The notes below the pieces were generated by a model, which was given only the letters and a program-made list of their open reading frames with translations, made no database searches and was not told the origin of the DNA. DNA of 64,000 nt. Origin: FEB-12 sp964503315 (GTDB lineage Bacteria > Zixibacteria > MSB-5A5 > GN15 > FEB-12). The position numbers and the translations under genes were made by a program. Location of the stretch: assembly GCA_964503315.1 (NCBI GenBank), contig CAZCZL010000001.1, positions 372,001 through 436,000 of the forward strand, given 5' to 3'. Below are positions 50,507 through 59,346 of the stretch, in pieces. Numbering within the stretch: the first letter of the stretch is position 1; every line of letters starts with the position of its first letter.

Positions 50507-52315
50507 ATGAGTCAGGATCTTATCGAAGACCAGAAACTTACGCCGGAAGAACAGGCGATCAGCAGTCGGCGGGCGTTCGGCAGCCTCCTCCCTCTGTTGT
50601 ATGAACATCGCGGGCAGTTGTTCATCGCGTTCGCCCTTTTGGTGATCGCGACATTGCTAGGCCTGGCCTGGCCGGTGCTCTTGAAGCACGCCTTTGATGT
50701 CAATATCACATCCGCGGATTATGCCGGATTGATCTGGACCACGCTGGCCATCGCGGCGATGCAAGGGCTGACTCTGTACCTGAACTATGTACAGCGGATC
50801 AAACTGGAGACCGTTGGCCAGAACGTTATGCTCGAACTCAAGCAACGGCTGTTCGGACATACGCTGGGCCTTGATGTATCATTCTTTGACCGCCACCCGG
50901 TCGGTCGCCTGATGTCGCGCGTCGAATCCGACACCGAAGCATTGCGGATGATGTTTACGACCACCGCGGTCGCCCTGATCGGCGACCTGTTGCTGATAGT
51001 CGGGACATTCTCCGTCATGTTCTACTATAGTTGGCGCCTGACCATGATTCTGGTCTGTATAGTGCCGGTCGTGGCGGTTACGCTCTACCTATTCTATCGC
51101 ATTACCACACCGAGATTCCTGGAAGTGCGCAAGAAGATGGCGGAGATAACCGCGACCTTAACCGAATTCCTTCACGGGATGCAGATCATCCAGATCTTCC
51201 ATCGCGGTCAATACGCGCGGGAGAAACTCAACGCGGTGAACGCCGAGAAATTCCGGAATGATTCATTCGCCGAGATCGGTGTGGTGATCTTCTTCAATTT
51301 CGTCGCCTTCACTCAGTATCTGGCGATCGGCCTCGTACTCTTTTTCGGAATCGCCTGGGCGCGCGAAGGAACGTTGTCGGTCGGGACGCTGCCAATGTTC
51401 ATTATTCTCATCTGGCGCGCCTACGAACCGATCTACCGATCATCCGAGCAACTGGCGACGATCCAAAAGGCGATCGCGGGTTCAAAGCGCATTACCGCAC
51501 TCTTGAATACCGAGTCGAAGCTCACTGAGCCGGTTCGCCCCGTGTTCTGGAACGGATTAAAGCAGGGGATCTCGTTTGAGAACGTCTCCTTCTCGTATAC
51601 AAATGACGAGAACTACGCCCTCAAGGACGCGACCTTTGACATTCCGGTCGGGAAGCGCGTGGCGCTGGCCGGTGTTACCGGCGGCGGAAAGTCGACTGTT
51701 ATCAACCTCCTCCTGCGGTACTATGACCCGCAGAAAGGGAGGATCACGGTGGATGGGATCGATATCCGCGAGTTGTCGCAAGATGACCTTCGCAAGAAGT
51801 TCGCCCTGGTACTTCAGGATATCATCCTCTTCCCCGGCGATGTTCGTTCGAATATCGCCCTGGATGGCGTCTCATACCTGGATGGCCAGATAGAATCGGC
51901 GGCCCGGACAGTGGACGCCGACCGATTCATTCGGAAGCTGCCGCAAGGGTATGCGACCGAGGTTTCGGAGAAGGGGTCCAATTTCAGCCGTGGAGAACGT
52001 CAGTTATTGTCGTTCGCGCGGGCTTTGGTGGTGAACCCGGATGTGCTGATTTTGGATGAAGCGACCAGTTCGGTCGACCCGGAGACGGAGCGAACGATTC
52101 AGGCATCGCTGAAGAAGTTAATGGCGGGCCGCACCTCGCTGATCATCGCGCACCGTCTGTCGACCATTCTGGATGTCGATCAGATACTAGTTATCAGGCG
52201 CGGTGAGATAGTGGAGCGTGGAACGCACACGGAATTGATACTGCAGAATGGCTACTATTCGCGGCTCTTCCATCTGCAGTTCAAGCCGCGCAATGGAGTG
52301 ACCAATTATGCGTGA
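50507..52315 (+). CDS. ABC exporter half-transporter 1 (MdlA/B-, BmrCD-type)
   Basis: 602 residues: an N-terminal six-helix type I exporter domain (about 25-320) and an ATPase domain. Walker A is GVTGGGKST (about 389). Signature is FSRGERQ, degenerate relative to LSGGQ. Walker B is VLILDEATSSVD with the catalytic Glu, and H-loop IIAHR. Overlaps the next gene by eight bases, so the two probably form a heterodimer with unequal ATP sites. Exported substrate unknown (drug or lipid type). The ATG has no strong ribosome site, and its leader carries the terminator at 50420-50452. Confidence 0.93.
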   Translation: MSQDLIEDQKLTPEEQAISSRRAFGSLLPLLYEHRGQLFIAFALLVIATLLGLAWPVLLKHAFDVNITSADYAGLIWTTLAIAAMQGLTLYLNYVQRIKLETVGQNVMLELKQRLFGHTLGLDVSFFDRHPVGRLMSRVESDTEALRMMFTTTAVALIGDLLLIVGTFSVMFYYSWRLTMILVCIVPVVAVTLYLFYRITTPRFLEVRKKMAEITATLTEFLHGMQIIQIFHRGQYAREKLNAVNAEKFRNDSFAEIGVVIFFNFVAFTQYLAIGLVLFFGIAWAREGTLSVGTLPMFIILIWRAYEPIYRSSEQLATIQKAIAGSKRITALLNTESKLTEPVRPVFWNGLKQGISFENVSFSYTNDENYALKDATFDIPVGKRVALAGVTGGGKSTVINLLLRYYDPQKGRITVDGIDIRELSQDDLRKKFALVLQDIILFPGDVRSNIALDGVSYLDGQIESAARTVDADRFIRKLPQGYATEVSEKGSNFSRGERQLLSFARALVVNPDVLILDEATSSVDPETERTIQASLKKLMAGRTSLIIAHRLSTILDVDQILVIRRGEIVERGTHTELILQNGYYSRLFHLQFKPRNGVTNYA

Positions 52316-54104
52316 TAAGATACTCTGGTTCTGGTCATACTACCGGAACTTCAAATATGTGCTGGCGGTCCTCCTGATACTCACGCCTATCCAGGCGGCA
52401 GTTCAGGTCTACGCGCCGCGACTCCTGCAATTCTCGATGGACTACGTGGAAAAAGGGACAGTGCCGGACAGCGCTGTCTCTGGACTACTGAACTGGCTGC
52501 AATCGATAACCGGCTGGGGGCTGGAGTATGTCCTGCCGACCAGCTTCATTCTGTTCGGCGTGGTTTCGTTCGTGTTGTACGCGTTCGTGCAGGCGCATCG
52601 AACCTGGATGAACCGTCGGCTCGACTGGGCATTTCGCCAAGCGTCGTTCGGCACGATCACGACCAAAGGCCCGAACTTCTTCAATAAGTTCCGGACCGGC
52701 GACTTGATCACACGCCTGACCGATGACATTGAAGGGAAACTTTCCTGGTTTGCCTGTTCTGGCATATTCCGGTTCTACGAAGCGCTGGCGTATGTTGTGT
52801 TGACGCTCATTATGATGATAAGCATCAACCCGTGGCTGACGCTTCTGACGGCCGGACCATTGCCGATCCTGATCATCATCTTCTTCAAGACCAGTTCATT
52901 GCTGGACAAGAGGTATGATGAACTGCAGACCTCCATCTCGAAATTCAATGCCGTGATGGAGGCATGCTATTCAGGCGTTCGCGTGGTCAAGGCGTATGTG
53001 CAAGAGAAAGCGCAGAAGAAGAAATTCGATGAATCACTCCTGGCTCGACGTGGTAAAGAACTGGCTGCTATCAAGTCGGGGACGATCATCGATTCGATGT
53101 ACGGCTATATCTGGCAGTTCGGAGTGATCATTGTCCTGTTGGCGGGAGGCGCCAAGGCGATCAACGCGGAATTGACGGTCGGTGAGCTGTTCGCGTTCGT
53201 CTACTATACAACCATGCTTTTCTTCCCGATGTTTGATATCGGGCAATTTCTGGTCAAGTCGAGGCAGTCGGCAATTTCAATCGATCGCCTGGTGGAACTC
53301 GAGAAGGTGCCGCCAATGGTGACGGAGAGCGGAGACCGCGCGGCAAATGGTACCCTGACTGGCGCCGTAACGTTTGAAGACGTGACCTTCGGATTTCAGG
53401 ATTCGGAGCGGAAGATCATCGACGGTATATCGATGATAATTGGCGGCGGCCAGACGGTCGCCGTGGTTGGCAAGGTTGGCTCGGGCAAAACATGGCTTAT
53501 CAATATGCTGCCGCGATTGGTCGACCCGACCGGCGGACGAATCATGCTCGATGGTCATGACCTGAGGGAGTTCCGTCTCGAAGATCTGCGAAAAGCGGTC
53601 GGCTATGTGCCGCAGGAACCGATCCTGTTCAGCGACACGGTCCGGAATAACATCCGGTTCGGTCGGGAAGAAATATCGGATGCTGTGATGGAGTGGGCGA
53701 TCGAGGTCTCGCAGTTGAAGGATGAGATCGCGCGCTTCCCGCGGGGGATGGATACGGCGATAGGGACACGCGGGATGTCCATTTCCGGCGGTCAGAAGCA
53801 GCGGTTGGCACTGGCGCGGGCGCTGGTCGGCAAGCCGAAGATACTGATCCTGGATGACTGTACATCGGCGCTCGATTCGCGCACCGAGGCGGCGCTTTGG
53901 GAGCGGCTGCACGAGGTGATGCCATCTCTGACGGCCATCCTGATCACGCATCGTCCGGATACCCTGGAGCGGGCGGATAATATCTTCGTCCTCGATGAAG
54001 GGCGTGTGATCGAGTCGGGTCGTCATCACGAACTGATGGCCTCGGGCGGTCACTACGCCAAGATATACAAACGGTACCAGCTCGAAGAGCAGGTAACGGA
54101 ATAG
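52308..54104 (+). CDS. ABC exporter half-transporter 2
   Basis: 598 residues: exporter membrane domain (about 15-310) and ATPase. Walker A is GKVGSGKTW (with Trp where Ser/Thr-Leu is usual), signature ISGGQKQR canonical, Walker B ILILDDCTSALD where the catalytic Glu is replaced by Asp, H-loop LITHR. The partner (50507) has the Glu but a degenerate signature, so one composite ATP site should be catalytic and the other weak, as in BmrCD, LmrCD and MdlAB. Ends with a terminator. Confidence 0.93.
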   Translation: MRDKILWFWSYYRNFKYVLAVLLILTPIQAAVQVYAPRLLQFSMDYVEKGTVPDSAVSGLLNWLQSITGWGLEYVLPTSFILFGVVSFVLYAFVQAHRTWMNRRLDWAFRQASFGTITTKGPNFFNKFRTGDLITRLTDDIEGKLSWFACSGIFRFYEALAYVVLTLIMMISINPWLTLLTAGPLPILIIIFFKTSSLLDKRYDELQTSISKFNAVMEACYSGVRVVKAYVQEKAQKKKFDESLLARRGKELAAIKSGTIIDSMYGYIWQFGVIIVLLAGGAKAINAELTVGELFAFVYYTTMLFFPMFDIGQFLVKSRQSAISIDRLVELEKVPPMVTESGDRAANGTLTGAVTFEDVTFGFQDSERKIIDGISMIIGGGQTVAVVGKVGSGKTWLINMLPRLVDPTGGRIMLDGHDLREFRLEDLRKAVGYVPQEPILFSDTVRNNIRFGREEISDAVMEWAIEVSQLKDEIARFPRGMDTAIGTRGMSISGGQKQRLALARALVGKPKILILDDCTSALDSRTEAALWERLHEVMPSLTAILITHRPDTLERADNIFVLDEGRVIESGRHHELMASGGHYAKIYKRYQLEEQVTE

Positions 54105-54111
54105 CCTACCT

Positions 54112-54142
54112 GGGCCCGTCGCAAGGCGGGCCCTTTCTTTTC
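54112..54142 (+). terminator. Terminator after the ABC exporter pair
   Basis: GGGCCCG-TCGCAAGG-CGGGCCC followed by TTTCTTTTC, starting 8 bases after the stop. Confidence 0.88.
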
Positions 54143-54213
54143 GTCCAGCCTCAAACCTTGACTGCAACGCCGGCAGTTATGACCTTTCGCCATCATGAGA
54201 AGGAGATCATTTT

Positions 54214-55284
54214 GTGCAACCAATAGATAGCACTGTCATAGTCCATACGGAAAAGGTCGTAGTGGAATGGGTCGTGCCGTTGATCATCATCGGCGGGGCG
54301 CTCCTGCTTGGATATGTCATAGAGCGACTGGTTCTCGGTCATCTGCGCAAACTGGCGGACAAAACGCCGTGGCGGGGCGACGATATCCTGATAACCGCCT
54401 TGCATGGCATGACGACGGTGATAGCCGTCCTCTTGGGTATCTATGCCGCGAGCTTTTTCGCCAATCTTCCAGCGCATGTCCTGACGCTGGTTCACAAAGC
54501 GCTGATCGTGTTGATAATCTTTACCGGGACGGTGATACTCGGACGTATCGCGGTTGGATTTGTCAATCTCTCCACGGCGCGCGAGGATGGCAAGCTCCCA
54601 TCAGCTTCTATCCTCACCTACGTAACGCGGGCTATTGTCTATGTTATCGGGATCCTGATAATCCTGCAATCGCTGGGCATCTCGATAACGCCGCTGCTTA
54701 CCGCACTGGGTGTCGGCGGATTGGCGGTTGCGCTGGCGCTGCAGGATACATTGTCAAATCTGTTCGCCGGGATTCATATCATTGCATCAAAGAAGATAAG
54801 GACAGGCGACTTCGTTCGACTGGAAGGGGGCCAGGAAGGGTATGTTGAGGATATCTCCTGGCGCAATACGACCATCAGGGCGCTCTCTAATTTTGTTTAT
54901 ATCGTTCCAAACAACAAGATAGCGTCGATGATCCTCACCGACTACGACCAGCCTGAGACCGAGATGTCCATGGTATTTAATCTGGGGGTGTCGTACGACA
55001 GTGACCTGACAGAAGTTGAGCGCATTACCATAGAGGTCGCGAGGGAAGCATTGCAGACGGTTACCGGAGCGGTGGCAACATTCGATCCGTTTGTGCGCTA
55101 TCACACCTTTGGTGATTCGGCGATCAACTTCTCGGTCATTCTGAGGATTCAGACATTTGTCGATCAGTACCTTCTGAAACACGAATTTGTCAAGAGGTTA
55201 CACAAGCGTTATCAGCAGGAAGGAATAGTCATTCCATTCCCGATCCGAACCGTCTATATGAAGACAGACCAGGCGAAAGGATAA
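54214..55284 (+). CDS. MscS-family mechanosensitive channel
   Basis: 356 residues, GTG start with AAGGAG nine bases upstream. About four membrane helices, then the pore and beta-domain signature TALGVGGLAVALALQDTLSN, GIHIIASKKIRTGDFV, and SWRNTTIRALSNFVYIVPNN. The C-terminal alpha/beta domain follows. Opens under membrane tension to release solutes in osmotic downshock. Two bases separate it from corA and the same direction continues to 57615, so probably one operon of membrane transport functions. Confidence 0.95.
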   Translation: MQPIDSTVIVHTEKVVVEWVVPLIIIGGALLLGYVIERLVLGHLRKLADKTPWRGDDILITALHGMTTVIAVLLGIYAASFFANLPAHVLTLVHKALIVLIIFTGTVILGRIAVGFVNLSTAREDGKLPSASILTYVTRAIVYVIGILIILQSLGISITPLLTALGVGGLAVALALQDTLSNLFAGIHIIASKKIRTGDFVRLEGGQEGYVEDISWRNTTIRALSNFVYIVPNNKIASMILTDYDQPETEMSMVFNLGVSYDSDLTEVERITIEVAREALQTVTGAVATFDPFVRYHTFGDSAINFSVILRIQTFVDQYLLKHEFVKRLHKRYQQEGIVIPFPIRTVYMKTDQAKG

Positions 55285-55286
55285 CG

Positions 55287-56348
55287 ATGGCGCTCTTCAA
55301 ACGAGTCCGCAAGAAAGCCGGAATGCAACCCGGCGCGCTGGTCTTTTCAGGGCCGGAGCATACCCACCCGATATCTATATCTATGTTGTCGTACGATTCG
55401 CACACCGTCGCGGAGAAGACGAATCTCGCTATTGCCGATGCCCTTATCCCGCTTGATTCTCCCGGTGTCTCCTGGATAGATATCAATGGGATCCATGACC
55501 CGGCTCTCGTAGAGAAGATCGGCAAGCATTTCGGACTGCATGCGTTGGTCATTGAAGACATCATAACGTCGGGGCAGCGTCCCAAACTCGAGGATTATGA
55601 GAACTTCCTCTTCCTCACTATCAAGCGGCTGACGTGCGAGAAGTCCCACAAGACGATTCAGATAGAGGAGTTGTCAATCATAGCTGGAAGGAATTTCGTA
55701 CTGACCTTTCAGGAGACACCGGATGACAGCTTCACGGCCGTAAAGGAGCGCCTGCGGAAAGGAACCGATCGTTTCCTCAAGTCAGGCACCGATTACCTTG
55801 TCTACGCCCTGATTGACATGATAGTCGACAACTATTTCGCCGTCCTGGAAGAGATCGGTGAGCAGTTTGAGGATATTCAGACCCAGGTGCTGACCAACCC
55901 GACTCCAGCGACCCTACGGACAGTCTATCGCCTCAAGAATGATCTGATCCTGATGCGTCGAGCGGTCTGGCCGCTTCGCGATGTCATCAACGCGCTGCAG
56001 CGGCACGAATCGCCTCTGATGACGCACGCGACAGAGTTGTATCTTCGCGATGTTCAGGATCACGCCATCCAGATCATGGATACAGTCGAGACACTTCGTG
56101 ATATTCTGGCGGGGACACTCGATATCTATGTCTCCAGCGTCAGCAACCGACTCAATCAGGTGATGAAAGTATTGACTGTTATCGCGACCATTTTCATTCC
56201 TTTGACGTTCATAGTCGGGATCTATGGTATGAATTTCGACTATATGCCCGAGCTCCGCTGGCGCTTTGGCTATCCGCTCATCATGGGAGGAATGACCTGC
56301 CTGGTGATCGGCATGCTCTGGTGGTTCCGACGGAACAAATGGATATAG
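55287..56348 (+). CDS. corA: CorA-family magnesium/cobalt transporter
   Basis: 353 residues. Soluble cytoplasmic N-terminal domain with WIDINGIHDPALVEKIGKHF, HALVIEDI and the long stalk helix (MRRAVWPLRDVINALQRHES). The C-terminus has two membrane helices with the ion-selectivity motif YGMNF between them (GIYGMNFDYMPELRW). ATG preceded by AAAGGA. Usual length for the family. Confidence 0.95.
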   Translation: MALFKRVRKKAGMQPGALVFSGPEHTHPISISMLSYDSHTVAEKTNLAIADALIPLDSPGVSWIDINGIHDPALVEKIGKHFGLHALVIEDIITSGQRPKLEDYENFLFLTIKRLTCEKSHKTIQIEELSIIAGRNFVLTFQETPDDSFTAVKERLRKGTDRFLKSGTDYLVYALIDMIVDNYFAVLEEIGEQFEDIQTQVLTNPTPATLRTVYRLKNDLILMRRAVWPLRDVINALQRHESPLMTHATELYLRDVQDHAIQIMDTVETLRDILAGTLDIYVSSVSNRLNQVMKVLTVIATIFIPLTFIVGIYGMNFDYMPELRWRFGYPLIMGGMTCLVIGMLWWFRRNKWI

Positions 56349-56361
56349 CCGTGCTCGACGA

Positions 56362-57615
56362 ATGGAATTCCTGACCTCTCCTCCGATACTCATTCTGGCA
56401 GTGGTCTTCCTGTTGATCGCTATTCGCCAGGTCGGAAGATTCCGCTTTCAGATATGGCATATTATGGCGGCGGGCGCTGTCGCGGCGTTGGCAACTCAGT
56501 CCATTACTGCAAAACAAGCGCTCGCTGCGATCAATGTCGATGTCATGCTCTTTCTCTTTGGCATGTTCGTGGTCGGGGAAGCGCTGCACCAATCGGGATA
56601 TCTCTACCACTTGTCTGACCGTCTCTTTGGAACCGCCAAAACCGTTGATAGTCTTATCCTGAGGATACTCTTCAGTATGGGGATGCTTTCCGCCATACTG
56701 ATGAACGACACGCTGGCGATCATCTGCACACCGCTGATGATCTATTTCGCCAAACAGCACAAGATATCACCGAAACTCCTGTTGATAGCGCTGGCATTTG
56801 CCATAACGACCGGGTCGGTGCTCAGTCCGATCGGTAACCCGCAGAATCTGTTGATAGCGGTCGAAGGAAAGGTGGCGAATCCATTTGTGGCCTTTCTGAT
56901 CTATCTGGCGGTCCCGACCATAATGAGCATCTTCCTCACCCATCTGGCACTCCGCGTTTACTTCAAGGAAGAGTTCCACACCGTTGAATTGACTCACACG
57001 CTTGAACCACTGGCCGACCAGCAAATGGCAAAATACTGCCGATTGTCGCTGGCCCTTATTGGCGCGCTGATCGGCTTGCGGATTGTATCATCATTTGTGA
57101 GAGTGCTCCCTGATTTCAGCCTTACCTGGATCGCCATGCTGGCCGCCGCGCCGATCCTGATCATGAGTCGCAGTCGATTCAAGGTGCTCAGGCAGATCGA
57201 CTGGGCAACGCTGGTCTTTTTCGCGGCTATGTTTGTCCTGATGGAAGCTGTTTGGCAAACCGGGACATTTCAATTGTTCCTAGCCAAGTCAGGATGGAAG
57301 ACTGAATCTGTGCCGGGAATCCTCTCTCTCAGTTTGTTCGTAAGTCAGCTCATATCCAATGTCCCGTTCGTTGCGCTCTACCTCCCCTCGCTTCAGCAAA
57401 CGATCGATCCGGTGGTCGCCAAGATGGCGCTGGCCGCAGGGAGTACGATCGCCGGGAATCTGCTGATATTGGGTGCGGCCAGCAACATCATTATTATTCA
57501 GAACGCGGAGAAACAGGGGGAAACTGTGACGTTTTGGGAGTTCGCGCGGATTGGCATTCCGCTGACACTGGCTCAGGTCGGTATCTATTGGTTCTATCTG
57601 TCGCTCTTCGTTTGA
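56362..57615 (+). CDS. ArsB/NhaD-type (SLC13-like) ion permease
   Basis: 417 residues with about 11-12 membrane helices. Features shared with the ArsB/NhaD/CitM ion-transporter superfamily are DVMLFLFGMFVVGEALHQSG, MSAILMNDTLA-type first hairpin (ILMNDTLAIICTPLMI), TTGSVLSPIGNPQNLLIA, and the second hairpin QLISNVPFVALYLPSL with AGNLLILGAASNIIII. Could move arsenite, Na+/H+ or a dicarboxylate; I cannot decide. Starts 13 bases after corA, so an operon is likely. Confidence 0.88.
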   Translation: MEFLTSPPILILAVVFLLIAIRQVGRFRFQIWHIMAAGAVAALATQSITAKQALAAINVDVMLFLFGMFVVGEALHQSGYLYHLSDRLFGTAKTVDSLILRILFSMGMLSAILMNDTLAIICTPLMIYFAKQHKISPKLLLIALAFAITTGSVLSPIGNPQNLLIAVEGKVANPFVAFLIYLAVPTIMSIFLTHLALRVYFKEEFHTVELTHTLEPLADQQMAKYCRLSLALIGALIGLRIVSSFVRVLPDFSLTWIAMLAAAPILIMSRSRFKVLRQIDWATLVFFAAMFVLMEAVWQTGTFQLFLAKSGWKTESVPGILSLSLFVSQLISNVPFVALYLPSLQQTIDPVVAKMALAAGSTIAGNLLILGAASNIIIIQNAEKQGETVTFWEFARIGIPLTLAQVGIYWFYLSLFV

Positions 57616-57627
57616 GCGACGAGCGGC

Positions 57628-58131
57628 TCACGTCAACAGATATCTGGTTGCGACATAGTAGCCGTACATGACGATAATACCGCCGTAGTTCAGTCGCATA
57701 AACCATCGTTCCCCCCAGCTTACTCCATCAAACTTGTAATCTGAGAGCGGCCAAAAGATCGGCGTTCCGAAAAACGCGCGCGTGTGAGTCGGGATATCGA
57801 CGAGTATATGACCGAGCCATGCGAGCATTGCCCAGGGAACAGACTGCATCCAGAGCCAGACACCACCGAAGACGAGACTGAAGACGATCAGGCTGTGGGT
57901 GACATCGTACGCACGGTACGCCCACTGGGAGAAGTGCATCTCCTCCGGTCTTGGCCGTGGATTGTTCCGTTTGGTGGTATCGCGGCGCCGAGTCACGAAG
58001 TTTTTGACCGCCACAGGGGCAAAGGGTATCAGATCAGGCAGGACAGAGAGCGCGATCGCGGTCACACGCACGGGGAGCGGCGCTTCGGCGAAGGCGAGGT
58101 TGGTCCAGAGGGCGTGAGAAAGGACATCCAT
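57628..58131 (-). CDS. YdjM-like membrane-bound metal-dependent hydrolase family
   Basis: 167 residues, three to four membrane segments. Conserved polar residues fit PF04307: MDVLSHALWTNL at the start, SVLPDLIPF, DVTHSLIVFSLVF, and WLGHILVDIPTHTR. Despite the family name the activity is poorly known. A TATAAT (58140-58145) ends only eight bases from the ATG on the minus strand, so the transcript may have almost no leader. Converges on the permease gene. Confidence 0.82.
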   Translation of the reverse strand: MDVLSHALWTNLAFAEAPLPVRVTAIALSVLPDLIPFAPVAVKNFVTRRRDTTKRNNPRPRPEEMHFSQWAYRAYDVTHSLIVFSLVFGGVWLWMQSVPWAMLAWLGHILVDIPTHTRAFFGTPIFWPLSDYKFDGVSWGERWFMRLNYGGIIVMYGYYVATRYLLT

Positions 58132-58139
58132 ACTAATCG

Positions 58140-58145
58140 ATTATA
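58140..58145 (-). promoter_or_regulatory. -10 box of the YdjM-like gene
   Basis: Perfect TATAAT eight bases before the start codon; no clear -35. The stretch 58146-58460 upstream is AT-richer and holds no gene I can support. Confidence 0.4.
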
Positions 58146-58460
58146 CACAATTGGTACTTTTTCGCCACACTGTTGTATTACATATCGAAAGGCCAAAAAC
58201 ACACTTCAACGGCAGCGAGCGCGGGCATCGTCGCAACACATTGTTAATAAGCCCGTGTCTATCCATGTTGTCCATGATGTGGCTGTATTACCACACATAG
58301 CAGCGTGCGAAGCGACAACGAGGCTCGCGAAGTCTATCTTCTTGGTACTTTTCACCTCCTCCTCATATTCTCGCCTAAGGTAGAAATCACCAAACGCGAC
58401 ACACTCATTGAGAATCTTCAAATATTCACCTAAAAACGCGAAAGCACTGACAGAATCCCC

Positions 58461-58489
58461 TTGACAACGTGGCAAATCCGGTCTATCAT
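58461..58489 (+). promoter_or_regulatory. Strong sigma70-like promoter
   Basis: Perfect TTGACA, 17-base spacer, TATCAT. The expected transcript would begin near 58496. The next coding start on this strand is at 59347. Confidence 0.7.
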
Positions 58490-58495
58490 GGTCAC

Positions 58496-59346
58496 GTCGA
58501 TAATCGCAGGTGCCTTTCGAACTCGCGACGACACTTTCAGCGGGGAAGGAAAATCAACAGGGGAGATCGAAAGCACCAAGCCCTTATCGGTTCAGGAAGA
58601 TCGGACAACAAATTGACTGGGTACTGTTGCGACAGATGGATGTCGTGACGAATTTGTTAGAAGGTATCTTCCAGGGAAACCAATAAGAGCCACTCGCCGA
58701 CTCTCACGTTACTCCTGGCAGTAACTAACCTCCTAACAATCTCCAAGGACGAGGTTCTCAAGCGTCGCGGTCGCATGCTCAAATCAACGGAGTGTGCTGG
58801 TATGGCGTGATGTAGTCATATCGGTATGTTCCGGCCCGACAGGCATGAGTTTGAGGGGACGTGCGATCGCGCGCCGCGAACCTTGGGATTGTAACACTTT
58901 CACACTGGGAGGACACTGGCATCAAAGCAGAGACAAGTAGATCCTGTGATCGATTGTCGACCCTTTATGCGCAGTGAAAGCTGCACGCTGAGGACGAAAG
59001 CGGTAAGCTCACAGAAGAGGGATTCGCGACGGACTGCCGGCGGGGTTCAAATAGTGCCGCCAGGTAAGAAGGCACCGTAAGGCTAACCTGGGTACTGCTA
59101 GTCTTGGGCTCCTCACCCGGCAGCGTCGCAATATAGCGGACAACCTCCGTTATAACAAGACGTAACTTGTGCGGCTCTGCTCGCCGTAACCGAGTCATAC
59201 CCTTCATCTTCACCGACAAAAAAGGTTTCGGATCGATCGACACTGCATCGCTCTGCGATGCGAATTTCACAATATCCCTGTGAAATGGGCGAGGATGAGG
59301 TACGCCTGTACCCGGCCGCACGAGACCGGAAATTCCGGAGGTACAC
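58496..59346 (+). other. About 850-nt gene-free region between promoter and giant protein gene
   Basis: No convincing ORF on either strand, no CRISPR, no repeat family seen elsewhere in the window. It may be a long 5' leader or contain a separate noncoding RNA. It is not recognisable as RNase P RNA, tmRNA, SRP RNA or a GEMM riboswitch from memory of their core motifs. Just before the coding start a near-perfect palindrome (CCGGAA-A-TTCCGG, 59326-59338) overlaps the GGAGG ribosome site. Confidence 0.45.

Noticed and set aside
53277..54167. 296-codon minus-strand open frame
   Set aside because: Antisense to the second ABC transporter subunit, whose motifs are complete; the shadow has no recognisable domain.
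58206..58475. 89-codon minus-strand open frame
   Set aside because: No ribosome site, no domain, and its start overlaps a near-consensus promoter on the other strand. Kept as gene-free.
58496..59346. RNase P RNA, tmRNA, SRP RNA or c-di-GMP riboswitch
   Set aside because: None of the conserved cores that I know for these RNAs could be found on the plus strand.
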